The notes under the pieces were generated by a model that saw only the letters and a program-made list of their open reading frames with translations, had not been told where the DNA came from and ran no database searches. From Firmicutes bacterium HGW-Firmicutes-7 (GTDB lineage: Bacteria > Bacillota > Clostridia > Lachnospirales > Vallitaleaceae): a stretch of DNA of 64,000 nt. Numbering within the stretch: position 1 is the first letter of the stretch; the number at the start of each line of letters is the position of its first letter. Location of the stretch: the NCBI GenBank assembly GCA_002841375.1, contig PGZO01000020.1, positions 1 through 64,000 of the forward strand, written 5' to 3'. Of the stretch, positions 25,437 through 35,400 are shown one piece after another. A program made the translations under genes and the position numbers.

Positions 25437-26024
25437 GTGGACATTTTGAATATTTGTATCGACATCGATGGGACCATAACAGAGCCTTATTTCTGGCTAG
25501 ATAGTACGAATAAGTATTTTAACAAAAACATAAGAGAAGAACAAGTAACAGCGTATGATATTCATCAAGTTATGGGTGTTGAAAGGCATGAATACGAGAG
25601 ATTTTATGAGAATAATAAGTTTGAAATACATTCAGATCAAAAGATTAGAGAGGATGTCCAATCTGTTCTTAGAATACTGAGTGCAACGCATAATATTTAT
25701 TTTGTTACAGCTAGGGAGCAAGAGCTTAAAATATTAACACATGTATATTTGAGAAAAAATAGAATATCATATGATAGCCTACATGTTCTAGGCAGTCACT
25801 ATAAAGTAGATAAAGCAAAAGAGTTAAAGTGTAGCATATTTATTGAAGATAGTTACGACAATGCAATGCAGCTATCGAGTGCGGGGTTTAAAGTTCTCCT
25901 TCTAGATACGAATTATAATAGGAAACCATTAAATGAAGATGTAATAAGGGTATATGATTGGAAAGAAATATTTGTCAAAATTAATGAACTATCTTTGAAA
26001 ACGGGATGGGTTCAGGCACAGTAA
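25437..26024 (+). CDS. HAD-family nucleotidase-like protein
   Basis: 195 residues with the HAD motifs DIDGTIT (motif I, nucleophile Asp), FVTAR (motif II), a Lys in KVDKAKELK (motif III) and FIEDSYDNA (motif IV). The arrangement and length fit the 5'(3')-deoxyribonucleotidase/NT5C-like group. It may dephosphorylate nucleotides or another small phosphorylated substrate. GTG 25437 follows AAAGGAGTAGAAAA. A terminator follows, so it is separate from the biosynthetic cluster downstream. Confidence 0.8.
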   Translation: MDILNICIDIDGTITEPYFWLDSTNKYFNKNIREEQVTAYDIHQVMGVERHEYERFYENNKFEIHSDQKIREDVQSVLRILSATHNIYFVTAREQELKILTHVYLRKNRISYDSLHVLGSHYKVDKAKELKCSIFIEDSYDNAMQLSSAGFKVLLLDTNYNRKPLNEDVIRVYDWKEIFVKINELSLKTGWVQAQ

Positions 26025-26063
26025 TAGCACTTTTGATGCGTATAAAGAAGCGTAAGATGTGGT

Positions 26064-26093
26064 GCAACCTCAATTACAGAGGGTTGCTTTTTT
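26064..26093 (+). terminator. Rho-independent terminator
   Basis: GCAACC (26064-26069) pairs with GGTTGC (26082-26087), then TTTTTTT with one break. It ends the nucleotidase transcript. Confidence 0.75.
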
Positions 26094-26495
26094 ATTGCCC
26101 TAAATTATAGAAGAAATGATACTGTAAAATGTTGTTTACAGTGATCCATGTTATTTGATTGGACTCGAACTAGAATTTTATAACAACCGAGAACTTATAT
26201 AGGACTAAATACCTCATGCTCATAGGTCTGACAATTTTAGTTCTATTTTATTGCCCTTTTTTTATGTACATAACCCCCGAGATTAACCCATTTGTGTGAG
26301 TTTTACAACGATCAACTTATGTAGGGAGAAATTAGTTATTCGGCATACAAGTGACAAAACTGTGTTATGTTTTTATTGCATTGAACTAGATAATAGAATA
26401 TAGTTTTTTAAAATAAACGTAATTTTCAGGAGAATTTCAAGTAGAATAGTAGAAATAGCACGACATATGGAGAAAGAAAATTTAGGAGAAAACCA
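26094..26495 (+). other. Upstream region of the biosynthetic cluster
   Basis: A 400-base gene-free region. TTTTATTGCCCT occurs twice (about 26090 and 26248). A hairpin can form between TAGGACTAAA and TTTTAGTTCTA (about 26199-26245), with T-rich sequence some bases after it, so an old terminator or a leader structure is possible. The only good promoter is at 26376-26404. No T-box or other known riboswitch core was found. Confidence 0.5.
26376..26404 (+). promoter_or_regulatory. Predicted sigma-A promoter of the cluster
   Basis: TTGCAT (26376-26381), 17 bases, TATAGT (26399-26404), about 90 bases upstream of the thioesterase start. It is the best candidate for transcribing the operon that runs to 62231. 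Confidence 0.5.
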
Positions 26496-27197
26496 ATGGA
26501 AAAAACAAGACTTTTTTGCTTTCCACATGCGGGCGCATCAGCGGCTTATTATACTCGTTGGAGCAAATATTTGGATCCAAATATCGAAATAATTCCTGTA
26601 GAAATGTCTGGAAGAGGAAGAAGAATGAATGAAGTTTTATTTAATTCTGTTGAAGAAGCAGTTGAAGATGTATATGCATTTTTAAAGAGCCATGATTTTA
26701 ATATACCTTATATGCTTTTTGGACATAGTATGGGAACGCTAATTATATATGAATTAATGAATAAAATAATCACAAATGGGGATAAAAATCCCTTGCATAT
26801 ATTTTTATCTGGTAGATATCCTCCCCATATTAATAAGGGAAAAGTCATTCATACATTATCGGATGAAGATTTTATGCAAGAAATCATAAAAATTGGGGGA
26901 ACCCCAAAGGAAATATGTCAAAACAAAGAGCTTTTAGAATTATTTATTCCAATACTAAAAGCTGACTATAAAATTGTTGAACAATATAAATATCGTGTAT
27001 TGAAAAACAAATGGAAAATTGATATCACTGCTTTAACTGGAAATGAAGATTTTGAAGTTAGTGTTAATGAAATCTTACAGTGGAAAGAATATGCCGAAGA
27101 AGGCTTTTACTATCATGTATTATCGGGAGGGCATTTTTTTATTCATGATAAAGAGCAAGAGGTAGTAAGTATTATTAATAACGCCCTTTCATCGTAA
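26496..27197 (+). CDS. Type II (editing) thioesterase
   Basis: 233 residues, an alpha/beta hydrolase of the GrsT/SrfAD type. FCFPHAGASAAYY opens the fold, GHSMG carries nucleophile Ser78, and GGHFF carries His213. External thioesterases of this kind clear misprimed or stalled acyl groups from carrier proteins of NRPS and PKS lines. ATG 26496 follows TTAGGAGAAAACC. It is the first gene of the co-directional cluster. The megasynthases lack an integrated thioesterase, so a role in product release is also possible. Confidence 0.92.
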   Translation: MEKTRLFCFPHAGASAAYYTRWSKYLDPNIEIIPVEMSGRGRRMNEVLFNSVEEAVEDVYAFLKSHDFNIPYMLFGHSMGTLIIYELMNKIITNGDKNPLHIFLSGRYPPHINKGKVIHTLSDEDFMQEIIKIGGTPKEICQNKELLELFIPILKADYKIVEQYKYRVLKNKWKIDITALTGNEDFEVSVNEILQWKEYAEEGFYYHVLSGGHFFIHDKEQEVVSIINNALSS

Positions 27198-27317
27198 TCG
27201 TAATACAACGAAATTTCGAGAAAGAATTAGTGGATATCATTAATATTATGCAGCGTGTGTAATAGTTGATGATAGGAAATAATCGGGAACAATTATAAAA
27301 GGAGTGAGATCAAAATT

Positions 27318-28439
27318 ATGAGGAAATTACTACCTATCAGACGTAACAATATGGAACATCCCATTAAATGTGAGTGTTGGACGTCGCTAAGACTTACGGT
27401 TGCGCTTGCAGATGATAGATTTTTACCGTGGTATTTGGAGAACTTTATTTCCATAATGATGGATCAACATTATATTACCATGTATCATGAATTTGGTTCA
27501 GTAGGTTCACTAAGTCTATACAATGAGCCATTAATCATTAATGAAATTTATGATAGAAATAATATTTTAGCACAAGTAATCGAATATGTTGACAAAGGTG
27601 GCTATCTTAGCGTTTATTATGACAGATACTATTTAGAAGGTTGTGAAGCCTATCAGAAAGAGCATTATCTCCATGATATGTTGTTATTTGGTTATGATTC
27701 AGATCTTGAGGAGATTTATTTTGTTGATAATGAACTAGATCCAAGCGGAGCAACACAGGTATTAGATTTTGACACTTTTACCGAATCTTTCTACTCAGCG
27801 TTAGAGAAACTTAAAACAAAAAGTGGCCAATATTCTTGGATGTACATACTGAATTTACCTGCACATGTCCTTTACTTAAAACCACCTACACCAGAAAGAC
27901 AAATCAATTTGACTAAAATATATGAATGTATTGATGGTAACTTACGTGGAGGCGAGTTTTTGTGTAATAATTTTTCGAAAGAGAATGTCTTATTCCGTAC
28001 AGCGTATAAAACAAATAAATGCAGATACGGTATTGATATTTATGATGGATTTGAAGAATTGTTCGGTATTTTATTAAAAGAAGGTGATTATCGGAAACAT
28101 CCTCATAATATGTTTATCATTGTTGGAATAGTAAAAATGATTGAGAATAAAAATGATTTGCTATATAGATTAAATTATTTAAATGATAACAAATATTTAA
28201 ATATTAGCGGAAACATTATTCGAAATATAGAAAAATTAAACAATAGCCTTCAACAGGCCTTTGATGCTTTTTCAGAAGATGATGAGGTGTATGATATGAA
28301 GGGTATTAAACTAGCACTAGAAAAAATTAAAGAAGCAAAAGCCTTGGATATATTAGTACTTACGGAGGCTAAACAATTAGTCTTAGAAGCTATGCAAAAC
28401 AAAAGGATACTAAAAATTGATACGACTAGTGAATGGTAA
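27318..28439 (+). CDS. BtrH_N-like protein (papain-fold acyltransferase/peptidase-like)
   Basis: 373 residues. The N-terminal 170 residues resemble BtrH N-terminal domains. CECWTSLRLTVALAD is a possible Cys nucleophile site, DRYYLEGCEAYQKEHYLHDMLLFGYD contains the His, and FVDNEL follows. The remaining half is alpha-helical and unassigned. BtrH in butirosin biosynthesis moves an acyl group from a carrier protein to an amine, and related proteins occur in many NRPS clusters. Here it could release or transfer the finished chain, since no thioesterase domain ends the line. The family call is by pattern recognition only. The start ATG 27318 follows AAAGGAG at 12 bases. Confidence 0.55.
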   Translation: MRKLLPIRRNNMEHPIKCECWTSLRLTVALADDRFLPWYLENFISIMMDQHYITMYHEFGSVGSLSLYNEPLIINEIYDRNNILAQVIEYVDKGGYLSVYYDRYYLEGCEAYQKEHYLHDMLLFGYDSDLEEIYFVDNELDPSGATQVLDFDTFTESFYSALEKLKTKSGQYSWMYILNLPAHVLYLKPPTPERQINLTKIYECIDGNLRGGEFLCNNFSKENVLFRTAYKTNKCRYGIDIYDGFEELFGILLKEGDYRKHPHNMFIIVGIVKMIENKNDLLYRLNYLNDNKYLNISGNIIRNIEKLNNSLQQAFDAFSEDDEVYDMKGIKLALEKIKEAKALDILVLTEAKQLVLEAMQNKRILKIDTTSEW

Positions 28440-28469
28440 TTACATAACTTAAAGAAGTAAGTTTTAACG

Positions 28470-30175
28470 GTAATTACATAGAGAAGGAGATTTTTATTAA
28501 TGCAATTATATAATACACTGTCTGAACTAATTACTGCGAGAAAGCTTGAAGAAAATAAGGGAATAACATTTATAACTAGCGATATGGATGATCGTTTTAT
28601 TTCTTATAATAGTCTATTTATTAGTTCCCTTCGCTTTTTATATAATATGCAAGAAGCGGGATTTAAACAAGGGGATGAAGTAGTTTTCCAAATTGAAGAC
28701 AACCAACGATTTGTCAGTTCTTTTTGGGCGTGTATTTTAGGTGGAATGATTCCGGTACCAGTGACGACCGGATTAAATGATGAACATAAAATGAAATTGT
28801 TTAAGATTTGGGATATTTTAAAAGAGCCTAAAATCATTTCAACTAAAAAATTTACTGCAAGTATTAATGATTATGCTGAAAAAAACAATCTTATAAGTCA
28901 AATAAACGCAATTAATAATAGCGTTATCAATGTTGAAGACATTGAAAAATTAGAAGGATATGGAGAAATTGCTGAGGTTAAGAACGAAGACATAGCTTTT
29001 ATACAGTTTTCATCAGGCTCTACTGGTGATCCCAAAGGGGTTATACTTACAAATAAAAACGTATTGACTAATATAAATGATATTGCTAATAGAACAAAAA
29101 CTACGAAGGATGATCATTCACTTAGTTGGATGCCACTTACTCATGATATGGGCTTAATAGCAGCCCACCTTGTTAGCACTTTTGTTGGTGTAAATCAATA
29201 TCTAATGCCTCCACCATTATTCATTAAGAATCCAACACTTTGGCTTGGAAAAGCGCATGAGTATAAAGCAACTCAGTTATATTCACCAAATTTTGGATAT
29301 AAACATTTCTTAACTTACTATTCACCTGATGCAGCAAAGGATTGGGATTTATCTAATGTTAGAATGATATTAAATGGTGCAGAACCTATTTCTATTGAAT
29401 TGTGTAAAAAGTTTTATGATGAGATGGCTAAAACCAATTTAAAAAGAAATAGTATGTTAACTGCCTATGGACTTGCAGAAGCATCAGTTGGGGTAACTTA
29501 TGCGCCGGTAGGTGAAGAGGTCATAACAATAACGGTTGACCGTAGATTCCTAAACATTGGGCAACAGATACAAGTAATTGATGGGCGTGATACTGTTAAT
29601 AAGCTTACGTTTGTTGATGTTGGATGTCCTCTTAATCATTGTGAAATTAGAATAAGTGATGAAAACAACCAGCTACTAAAGGAAGGTGTTATTGGGAGAA
29701 TTCTCATTAAGGGTGACAATGTCACAAGAGGCTATTATAACAATAAGGAAGCTACTAATAAAGTGATTTCTAAGGATGGATGGCTTAATACGGGGGACCT
29801 TGGATTTATGCTAAATGGAAGACTTGTGATTACTGGAAGAGCAAAAGATGTAATGTTTATACATGGACAAAATGTATATTCACATGATTTAGAAAGAGTA
29901 GCTGAAGAGCATGAAGGGATAGAATTTGGTAAAGTTGTTGCCTGTGGAACGTTTAATGAAAAAGATCAAGCTGATGAAATTATTATGTTTGTAGTATTCA
30001 AGAAAAAAATTGAAAATTTTATTTCACTTTACCGAAGTCTTAAAAGTCATATTCTACTCAATACTGGCATAGAAGTAAAACATATTATACCAGTAAAAAA
30101 AATTCCTAAAACAACGAGCGGAAAAGTGAGAAGGTATTTATTAAGAGATACATATAAAAATGGTGACTATGAACA
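28470..30175 (+). repeat. Duplicated acyl-AMP ligase segment, copy 1
   Basis: This segment recurs at 45659-47364. Similarity begins before the gene, in the ribosome-site region (TTACATAGAGAAGGAGA in both), and ends after the ligase (RRYLLRDTY). The translated copies agree at most positions, and no length change is seen in the ligase core. It marks an internal duplication within the cluster. Confidence 0.85.
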
Positions 30176-31073
30176 CATAATAGCAGGAATTAAGGAATTA
30201 ATTAGAAATGAAGATGTGAAGAAAACGGTATATGTACCGCAGAACGAAATAGAAGCTAATTTATTAAAAATCTGTGAAGAGGTTTTTGAGACAGAAAAAA
30301 TTGATCCAAATGATAATTTGAATGAATTAGGTGCAAATTCCTTGAAACTGGTCACAATTCAAGAAAAACTGGACAAACTTTACCCCAATAAAATAAGTAC
30401 ATCTGATTTTTTTTCATTTCCTACAATATTTAAACTTGTTGAATTAATAAGCTCAAAAGAAAAGATTGAATTAGAAACTGTTATACTTCCAGAGGAATAC
30501 TTCTATGACCGCTATTTGAATGGAGGTCATGAATATAAAAATATGGAGTTAGAGTTAAATGGAGCAAACTTAAATGGGTTAAAGCTTTTATCCAAAGAAG
30601 AAGGAATCATCTTATATGATGTTTTCGTTGCCATGTATGTTTATCTTTTTAAAGAGATTACTGGTTGTCCAGAAGTAGTCGTGCATACAATTTCTGAAAC
30701 AGGTGATAAAATTATTCCAATCAGAGTTGATTTTTCAAAGTTGTGGGATTTATCAAGTTTATTTAAGCAAATATCTATTGAATCATTTTACTATGACTTC
30801 AAAGATATTTTAGGTATGAAGGTTGTGAAAAATAAGCACCATATAGTTCCTTTTATTTCTAATAAGACGATCATGACAGGTCATGAGGTTTCATCTGATG
30901 CATTTGATATTATGCTAGAAATAAATGTAAAAGCTGAAAAAGTTGAAATATTGATCTGCTACAACAATCAACGCTTAAAGAAAGAAATGATAAGGCAATT
31001 TGTTGAATATTATATTAATTTACTCACCTCACTCAATGAACAATATACGAACGAGGATGAGGATGTTGTATAA
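28500..31073 (+). CDS. Acyl-AMP ligase (FAAL-like) - PCP - partial C domain
   Basis: 857 residues. Residues 1-575 are an AMP-forming ligase: FSSGSTGDPKG (170-180), SWMPLTHDMGLI, YSPNFGYKHFL, NGAEPIS, YGLAEA and TGRAKD. These are hallmarks of fatty-acyl-AMP-ligase-type starter domains such as the first domain of MycA/ItuA, and also AlbI-like aryl loaders. The NRPS Asp for an alpha-amino group is absent. A carrier domain follows with phosphopantetheine Ser614 in LGANSLKL. Residues about 655-857 match only the C-terminal lobe of a condensation domain and lack HHxxxDG. It should load the starter acid (fatty or aromatic) for the first KS. ATG 28500 follows GAAGGAGA. Confidence 0.88.
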   Translation: MQLYNTLSELITARKLEENKGITFITSDMDDRFISYNSLFISSLRFLYNMQEAGFKQGDEVVFQIEDNQRFVSSFWACILGGMIPVPVTTGLNDEHKMKLFKIWDILKEPKIISTKKFTASINDYAEKNNLISQINAINNSVINVEDIEKLEGYGEIAEVKNEDIAFIQFSSGSTGDPKGVILTNKNVLTNINDIANRTKTTKDDHSLSWMPLTHDMGLIAAHLVSTFVGVNQYLMPPPLFIKNPTLWLGKAHEYKATQLYSPNFGYKHFLTYYSPDAAKDWDLSNVRMILNGAEPISIELCKKFYDEMAKTNLKRNSMLTAYGLAEASVGVTYAPVGEEVITITVDRRFLNIGQQIQVIDGRDTVNKLTFVDVGCPLNHCEIRISDENNQLLKEGVIGRILIKGDNVTRGYYNNKEATNKVISKDGWLNTGDLGFMLNGRLVITGRAKDVMFIHGQNVYSHDLERVAEEHEGIEFGKVVACGTFNEKDQADEIIMFVVFKKKIENFISLYRSLKSHILLNTGIEVKHIIPVKKIPKTTSGKVRRYLLRDTYKNGDYEHIIAGIKELIRNEDVKKTVYVPQNEIEANLLKICEEVFETEKIDPNDNLNELGANSLKLVTIQEKLDKLYPNKISTSDFFSFPTIFKLVELISSKEKIELETVILPEEYFYDRYLNGGHEYKNMELELNGANLNGLKLLSKEEGIILYDVFVAMYVYLFKEITGCPEVVVHTISETGDKIIPIRVDFSKLWDLSSLFKQISIESFYYDFKDILGMKVVKNKHHIVPFISNKTIMTGHEVSSDAFDIMLEINVKAEKVEILICYNNQRLKKEMIRQFVEYYINLLTSLNEQYTNEDEDVV

Positions 31074-31127
31074 GTGTAGTCTATGATAATTTGCGCCTAA
31101 GTGTAGGGAAAGGAATATTGGGATCCT

Positions 31128-32396
31128 ATGAAAAATCTAGCATTAGTATTTCCAGGACAAGGTAGTCAATATGTAGGAATGGGTAAAGGTCTATTTGAAA
31201 AATCAAACATTGCTAAACGGGTATTTGAGGAAGCAAGTGATAGTATAGGCATTGATATTAAAAAAATGTGTTTTGAAGGATCTTTAGAAGAACTTTCTAG
31301 AACGGAAAACACACAACCTGCCATACTCACATTAAGTGTTGCAGCGTTTAGAACATATATGGAGAAATTTGGTGAAATACCAGCCTTTTCAGTTGGACAT
31401 AGCTTGGGAGAAATTTCAGCATTAACCTGTGCAGGGGCAATAGAATTTCTTGATGCTGTAAAAATAGTAAGACAAAGGGGAAAGTTTATGCAGGAGTCTT
31501 CTGCGGTTGGAACTGGATGTATGTATGCAATATCTGAAATTGACATAAATTATATTGCCGAGGAATGTAGAAAAAATTGTATAGCTGATTTGATCGTTGG
31601 GATTTCTAACTACAATTCCCCACAGCAGACGGTAATATCCGGTCATAGAATTGCAGTTGAACGTGTGGTTGAACAGTTATCTTTGAAGGGCGCTACGACA
31701 ATAGGGCTGAAGGTTAGTGCACCTTTCCATAGTTCGCTTATGCAACCGGCTTCAATAAAATTAAAGGAAGAACTTTTGAAGTATTCCTTTAATAAATTTA
31801 ATTGGCCAGTTATTTCAAATGTAACTGCGTTACCCTACAGTACACCAGAAGAAATAATTGAAAACTTGACGAAACAAATGGTGAGTCCAGTTATGTGGCA
31901 AACGTCAGTGGAATTCTTGAAAAATATAGGTGTCACTATGGCGGTTGAATTAGGCCCTAAAAAAGTGTTGAAAAACTTAGTTCAAAGTTGTACAAAAGAG
32001 ATTACCGTTTATTCTTATGACGATGACAATGATATAGAATTATTAAAAAGTTTTTTTTTAAATAACTTGGCGAAAGCAGGGCCAGGGTTTAAAAGTACAG
32101 TAATTACCAAATGTATTACGACAGCAATCTGTACAAAAAATCGCAATTGGGATAATGAAGCATACAATAAAGGTGTAGTTGAGCCTTATAAAAAAGTTAA
32201 AAAGTTGCAAGCAGATTTGGAAAAAGAAGGAAAAGACCCTACACTTGAACAGATGCAAGAAGCTTTATATATGTTGAAGTCTGTATTTGTTACAAAAAAA
32301 GTAGGAATTGATGAACAAGTAGAAAGATTTAATCAAATATTTGATACTGCTGAAATACATCACTTATTTCCCAATTTCATAAAATCGTTGGGCTAA
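31128..32396 (+). CDS. Free-standing malonyl-CoA acyltransferase (trans-AT)
   Basis: 422 residues. FPGQGSQYVGMG opens a FabD-like acyltransferase; GHSLGE carries nucleophile Ser92; RQRGKFMQ holds the substrate-carboxylate Arg; APFHSSLM carries the catalytic His. About 120 extra residues follow the normal FabD end. The size is close to FenF/ItuD, the trans-acting malonyl transferases of the iturin family. None of the PKS modules here contains an AT domain, so this enzyme must charge both ACPs in trans. A GGGATCC stretch near the ATG is a poor ribosome site, and coupling to the gene upstream is likely. Confidence 0.93.
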   Translation: MKNLALVFPGQGSQYVGMGKGLFEKSNIAKRVFEEASDSIGIDIKKMCFEGSLEELSRTENTQPAILTLSVAAFRTYMEKFGEIPAFSVGHSLGEISALTCAGAIEFLDAVKIVRQRGKFMQESSAVGTGCMYAISEIDINYIAEECRKNCIADLIVGISNYNSPQQTVISGHRIAVERVVEQLSLKGATTIGLKVSAPFHSSLMQPASIKLKEELLKYSFNKFNWPVISNVTALPYSTPEEIIENLTKQMVSPVMWQTSVEFLKNIGVTMAVELGPKKVLKNLVQSCTKEITVYSYDDDNDIELLKSFFLNNLAKAGPGFKSTVITKCITTAICTKNRNWDNEAYNKGVVEPYKKVKKLQADLEKEGKDPTLEQMQEALYMLKSVFVTKKVGIDEQVERFNQIFDTAEIHHLFPNFIKSLG

Positions 32397-32439
32397 TGTA
32401 TTAAAATGTATTTTGCCTTATATACAGGGAGAAAATGTA

Positions 32440-35400
32440 ATGGAAGGTAAATCACTAAGACTAGAAAAATTGAAAATAAATAAAAGTACTGGAAATATTA
32501 AAGTTGATATTAAAGAGCCCTCCAATAAAGATATAGCAATTATTGGTATAGGTATCAAGTTACCGAAGGCAAATAATCTAAAACAGTTCTGGTACATATT
32601 AGAAAATGGGATTGATTTAGTTAGAGAATTACCAGAAGAAAGGCGTATAGACACAGAAAAATACTTGAAATACAACAGAAGTTATAATAAAGATATTCAG
32701 TATCTCAAAGGGGCTTTTCTTGAGGACATTGATAAGTTTGATTTTAAGTTTTTTAAGATGACGCCTAAAGAAGCGAGTTTAATGAGTCCAATCCAAAGAC
32801 TATTTCTGGAAACAGCTTGGAATGCCATAGAGGATGCTGGGTATGGTGGTAGAAAGCTTGCTTCAACAAATACGGGCGTATATTTAGGGCTTATAAGCGA
32901 TGTAGAAGGATATAAGTATAAGCAGATGCTTGCTAATGTTGAGGAATTGTCCATGTTGCAATTAGCGATGTCGGGAAACCTTTGTAGTATTGCGCCAAGT
33001 AGAATATCTTATATTTTGGATTTAAAGGGACCAAGTATGTTGGTGGATACTGCTTGCTCTTCTTCCTTAGTTTCCTTGCATGTGGCATGTCAGGCTATAA
33101 GGAATGGAGAATGCGATCAAGCCTTAGCAGGAGGAATAAGGATTAACATTCTTCCCTATGATGATCAAGTTAAAATTGGCATAGAATCTTCTGATGGTAT
33201 TACTAGGACGTTTGATGACAATTCAGACGGTACTGGAATAGGCGAGGGCGTAGTAGCCATATTATTAAAACCTTTAAATCAAGCAATACGAGATCATGAC
33301 AATATCTACGCAGTTATTAAAGGATCTGCTGTAAACCAGGACGGAAATTCAATGGGGATTACGGCTCCGAACGCAATTGCCCAAGGTAAAGTTATCGAAA
33401 AGGCTTGGAAGGAATCTGGTATTGACCCCCAAACGATATCCTATATTGAAGCTCACGGGACAGGTACTAAACTTGGAGATCCTATAGAAATTGAGGGGAT
33501 AACAAGAGCATTTAAACAGCATACCTCTAAAAAACAATTTTGTGCAATTGGTTCTGTAAAGTCAAATATTGGCCACTTATATGAAGCTGCTGGATTAGCA
33601 GGTTTGGTAAAATGTGTTTTGATGTTCCAGAATAAAAGGCTTTTACAAAACATGAATTTTAATTTTCCGAATCAGAAAATTAATTTTGAGCAATCACCTG
33701 TTTATTTATGCAACAAATTACAAGAGTGGGAAACAGATGGTTTTCCACGAAGGTGTGGAGTGAGCTCCTTTGGCTTTAGTGGTACAAACTGTCATGTAAT
33801 ACTTGAAGAGGCGCCCAAAGTTGAAGAGAAAGTAAAAAGTGAGGGAAAGCCAAGAATCTTTACAATCTCAGCAAAAAGTAAGGAGTCACTAATAGAATTG
33901 ATAAGGGCGTACGAGTTACTTTGTAAAGAAAGCAAAAACATTGATATTACCAATTTGTGTTATACAGCCGCTACTGGAAGAGGACATTTTAATTATAGAC
34001 TGGCGTTTATTACGAATAGCCAAAAAGATTTCAAACAAAAAATTGCTGAGCTTGAAAAAAATAAATTTGGAGAGTTTATAAATGAGGATATGTTCTATTG
34101 CGATAACACGATAATGGAAATAACAGATGAACAAAAGGATAGGTACACAACGCAAATAAGCCAATTCATATGTGATCATATTTCTACGGGCTCAAACAGT
34201 AGTGAAAAACTAAGAGAAATATGTAAGTTATACATAAAAGGGCTAGATATAAAGTGGGAAGCACTTTATAGACAAGAAGAGACGTATAAAATAAGTATTC
34301 CTACGTATCCCTTTGAGAAAAAAAGATGTTGGCTTAACATACCAGAAGTACAAAATGAAATTACGGCGTTAACCGATGAGAACCTTTTTTATGGTATAGG
34401 TTGGAAAAAGGAAGACTTAAACTTTAATTATGACGAAAGCATTGATAAGGAATCTGTTTTGATATTTAAAGATAACCGGGGACTGAGTGACACCATAGCA
34501 GGGATATTTAAACAAAAAGGTGCCGATGTTATAGAAGTTCAATATGGAGTTGATTATGAAAAGAAGGATAATTTCTGCTACACGGTAGGTAATGTTCAAG
34601 AGCATTATGATGGGTTGATTAAAGAAATAAAGCATAAAAATATTATCAAAATTATTTTTATGTCTACAGTAGGAAATTTCACTGAAATTGAAAATATAAA
34701 AGAACTTGATCACAAATTAGATTGTGGAGTTTTCAGCTTGCTATATCTTGTTAAAGCAATTCATAATGCTAGTATGAGCGAAGGGATGGAATTAACTTTA
34801 GTTTCTGATTATGTGTATGAAATAAATAATCAACAGAAAAGAATATGCCCTGAAAATGCACCACTTCTAGGGTTGGGAAAAGTTATTAGTAAGGAATATC
34901 CGAATATAAGTTGTAAATGCATTGATATTGATGACGCTACAAAAGCAAGTGAAGTCTTAAATGAGGTATATTATAGCGAGAAGTACCAGGTGGTCTATAG
35001 AAATGGTAGTAGGTATGTACAAGAATTAAGTAGCGTTGATTTTGATAAGTGTGAGCCCTTGGAGGTACATTTTAAATATGACGGTGTTTATATAATTACT
35101 GGTGGAGCAGGTGGTATTGGACTTGAAATTGCAAAATACTTAGCCTTCAAATCCAAAGCAAATATCGCTTTAATCAATAGAACCAACATGCCAGAAGCAT
35201 CAAGCTGGGACGCTATTCTTAAAGAAAATAGCAATTCGAAAATTTCTAAAAGAATAAAGGGTATTAAAGATATAGAAGCCTTGGGTTCAAAGGTTATGTA
35301 TTACAACGCTGATATACAGGATATAGCTGCAATTGAAGGTGTAGTAAAGGAATTAAGAAAAGATTTTGGGAAGATAAACGGCGTATTTCATTGTGCAGGA

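Noticed and set aside
26094-26495. T-box or other amino-acid riboswitch before the cluster
   Set aside because: No T-box sequence or specifier-loop layout and no clear terminator/antiterminator pair could be seen.
31166-31646. Minus-strand ORFs opposite the acyltransferase gene
   Set aside because: Fully inside a well-supported gene, with no ribosome sites or domain motifs.
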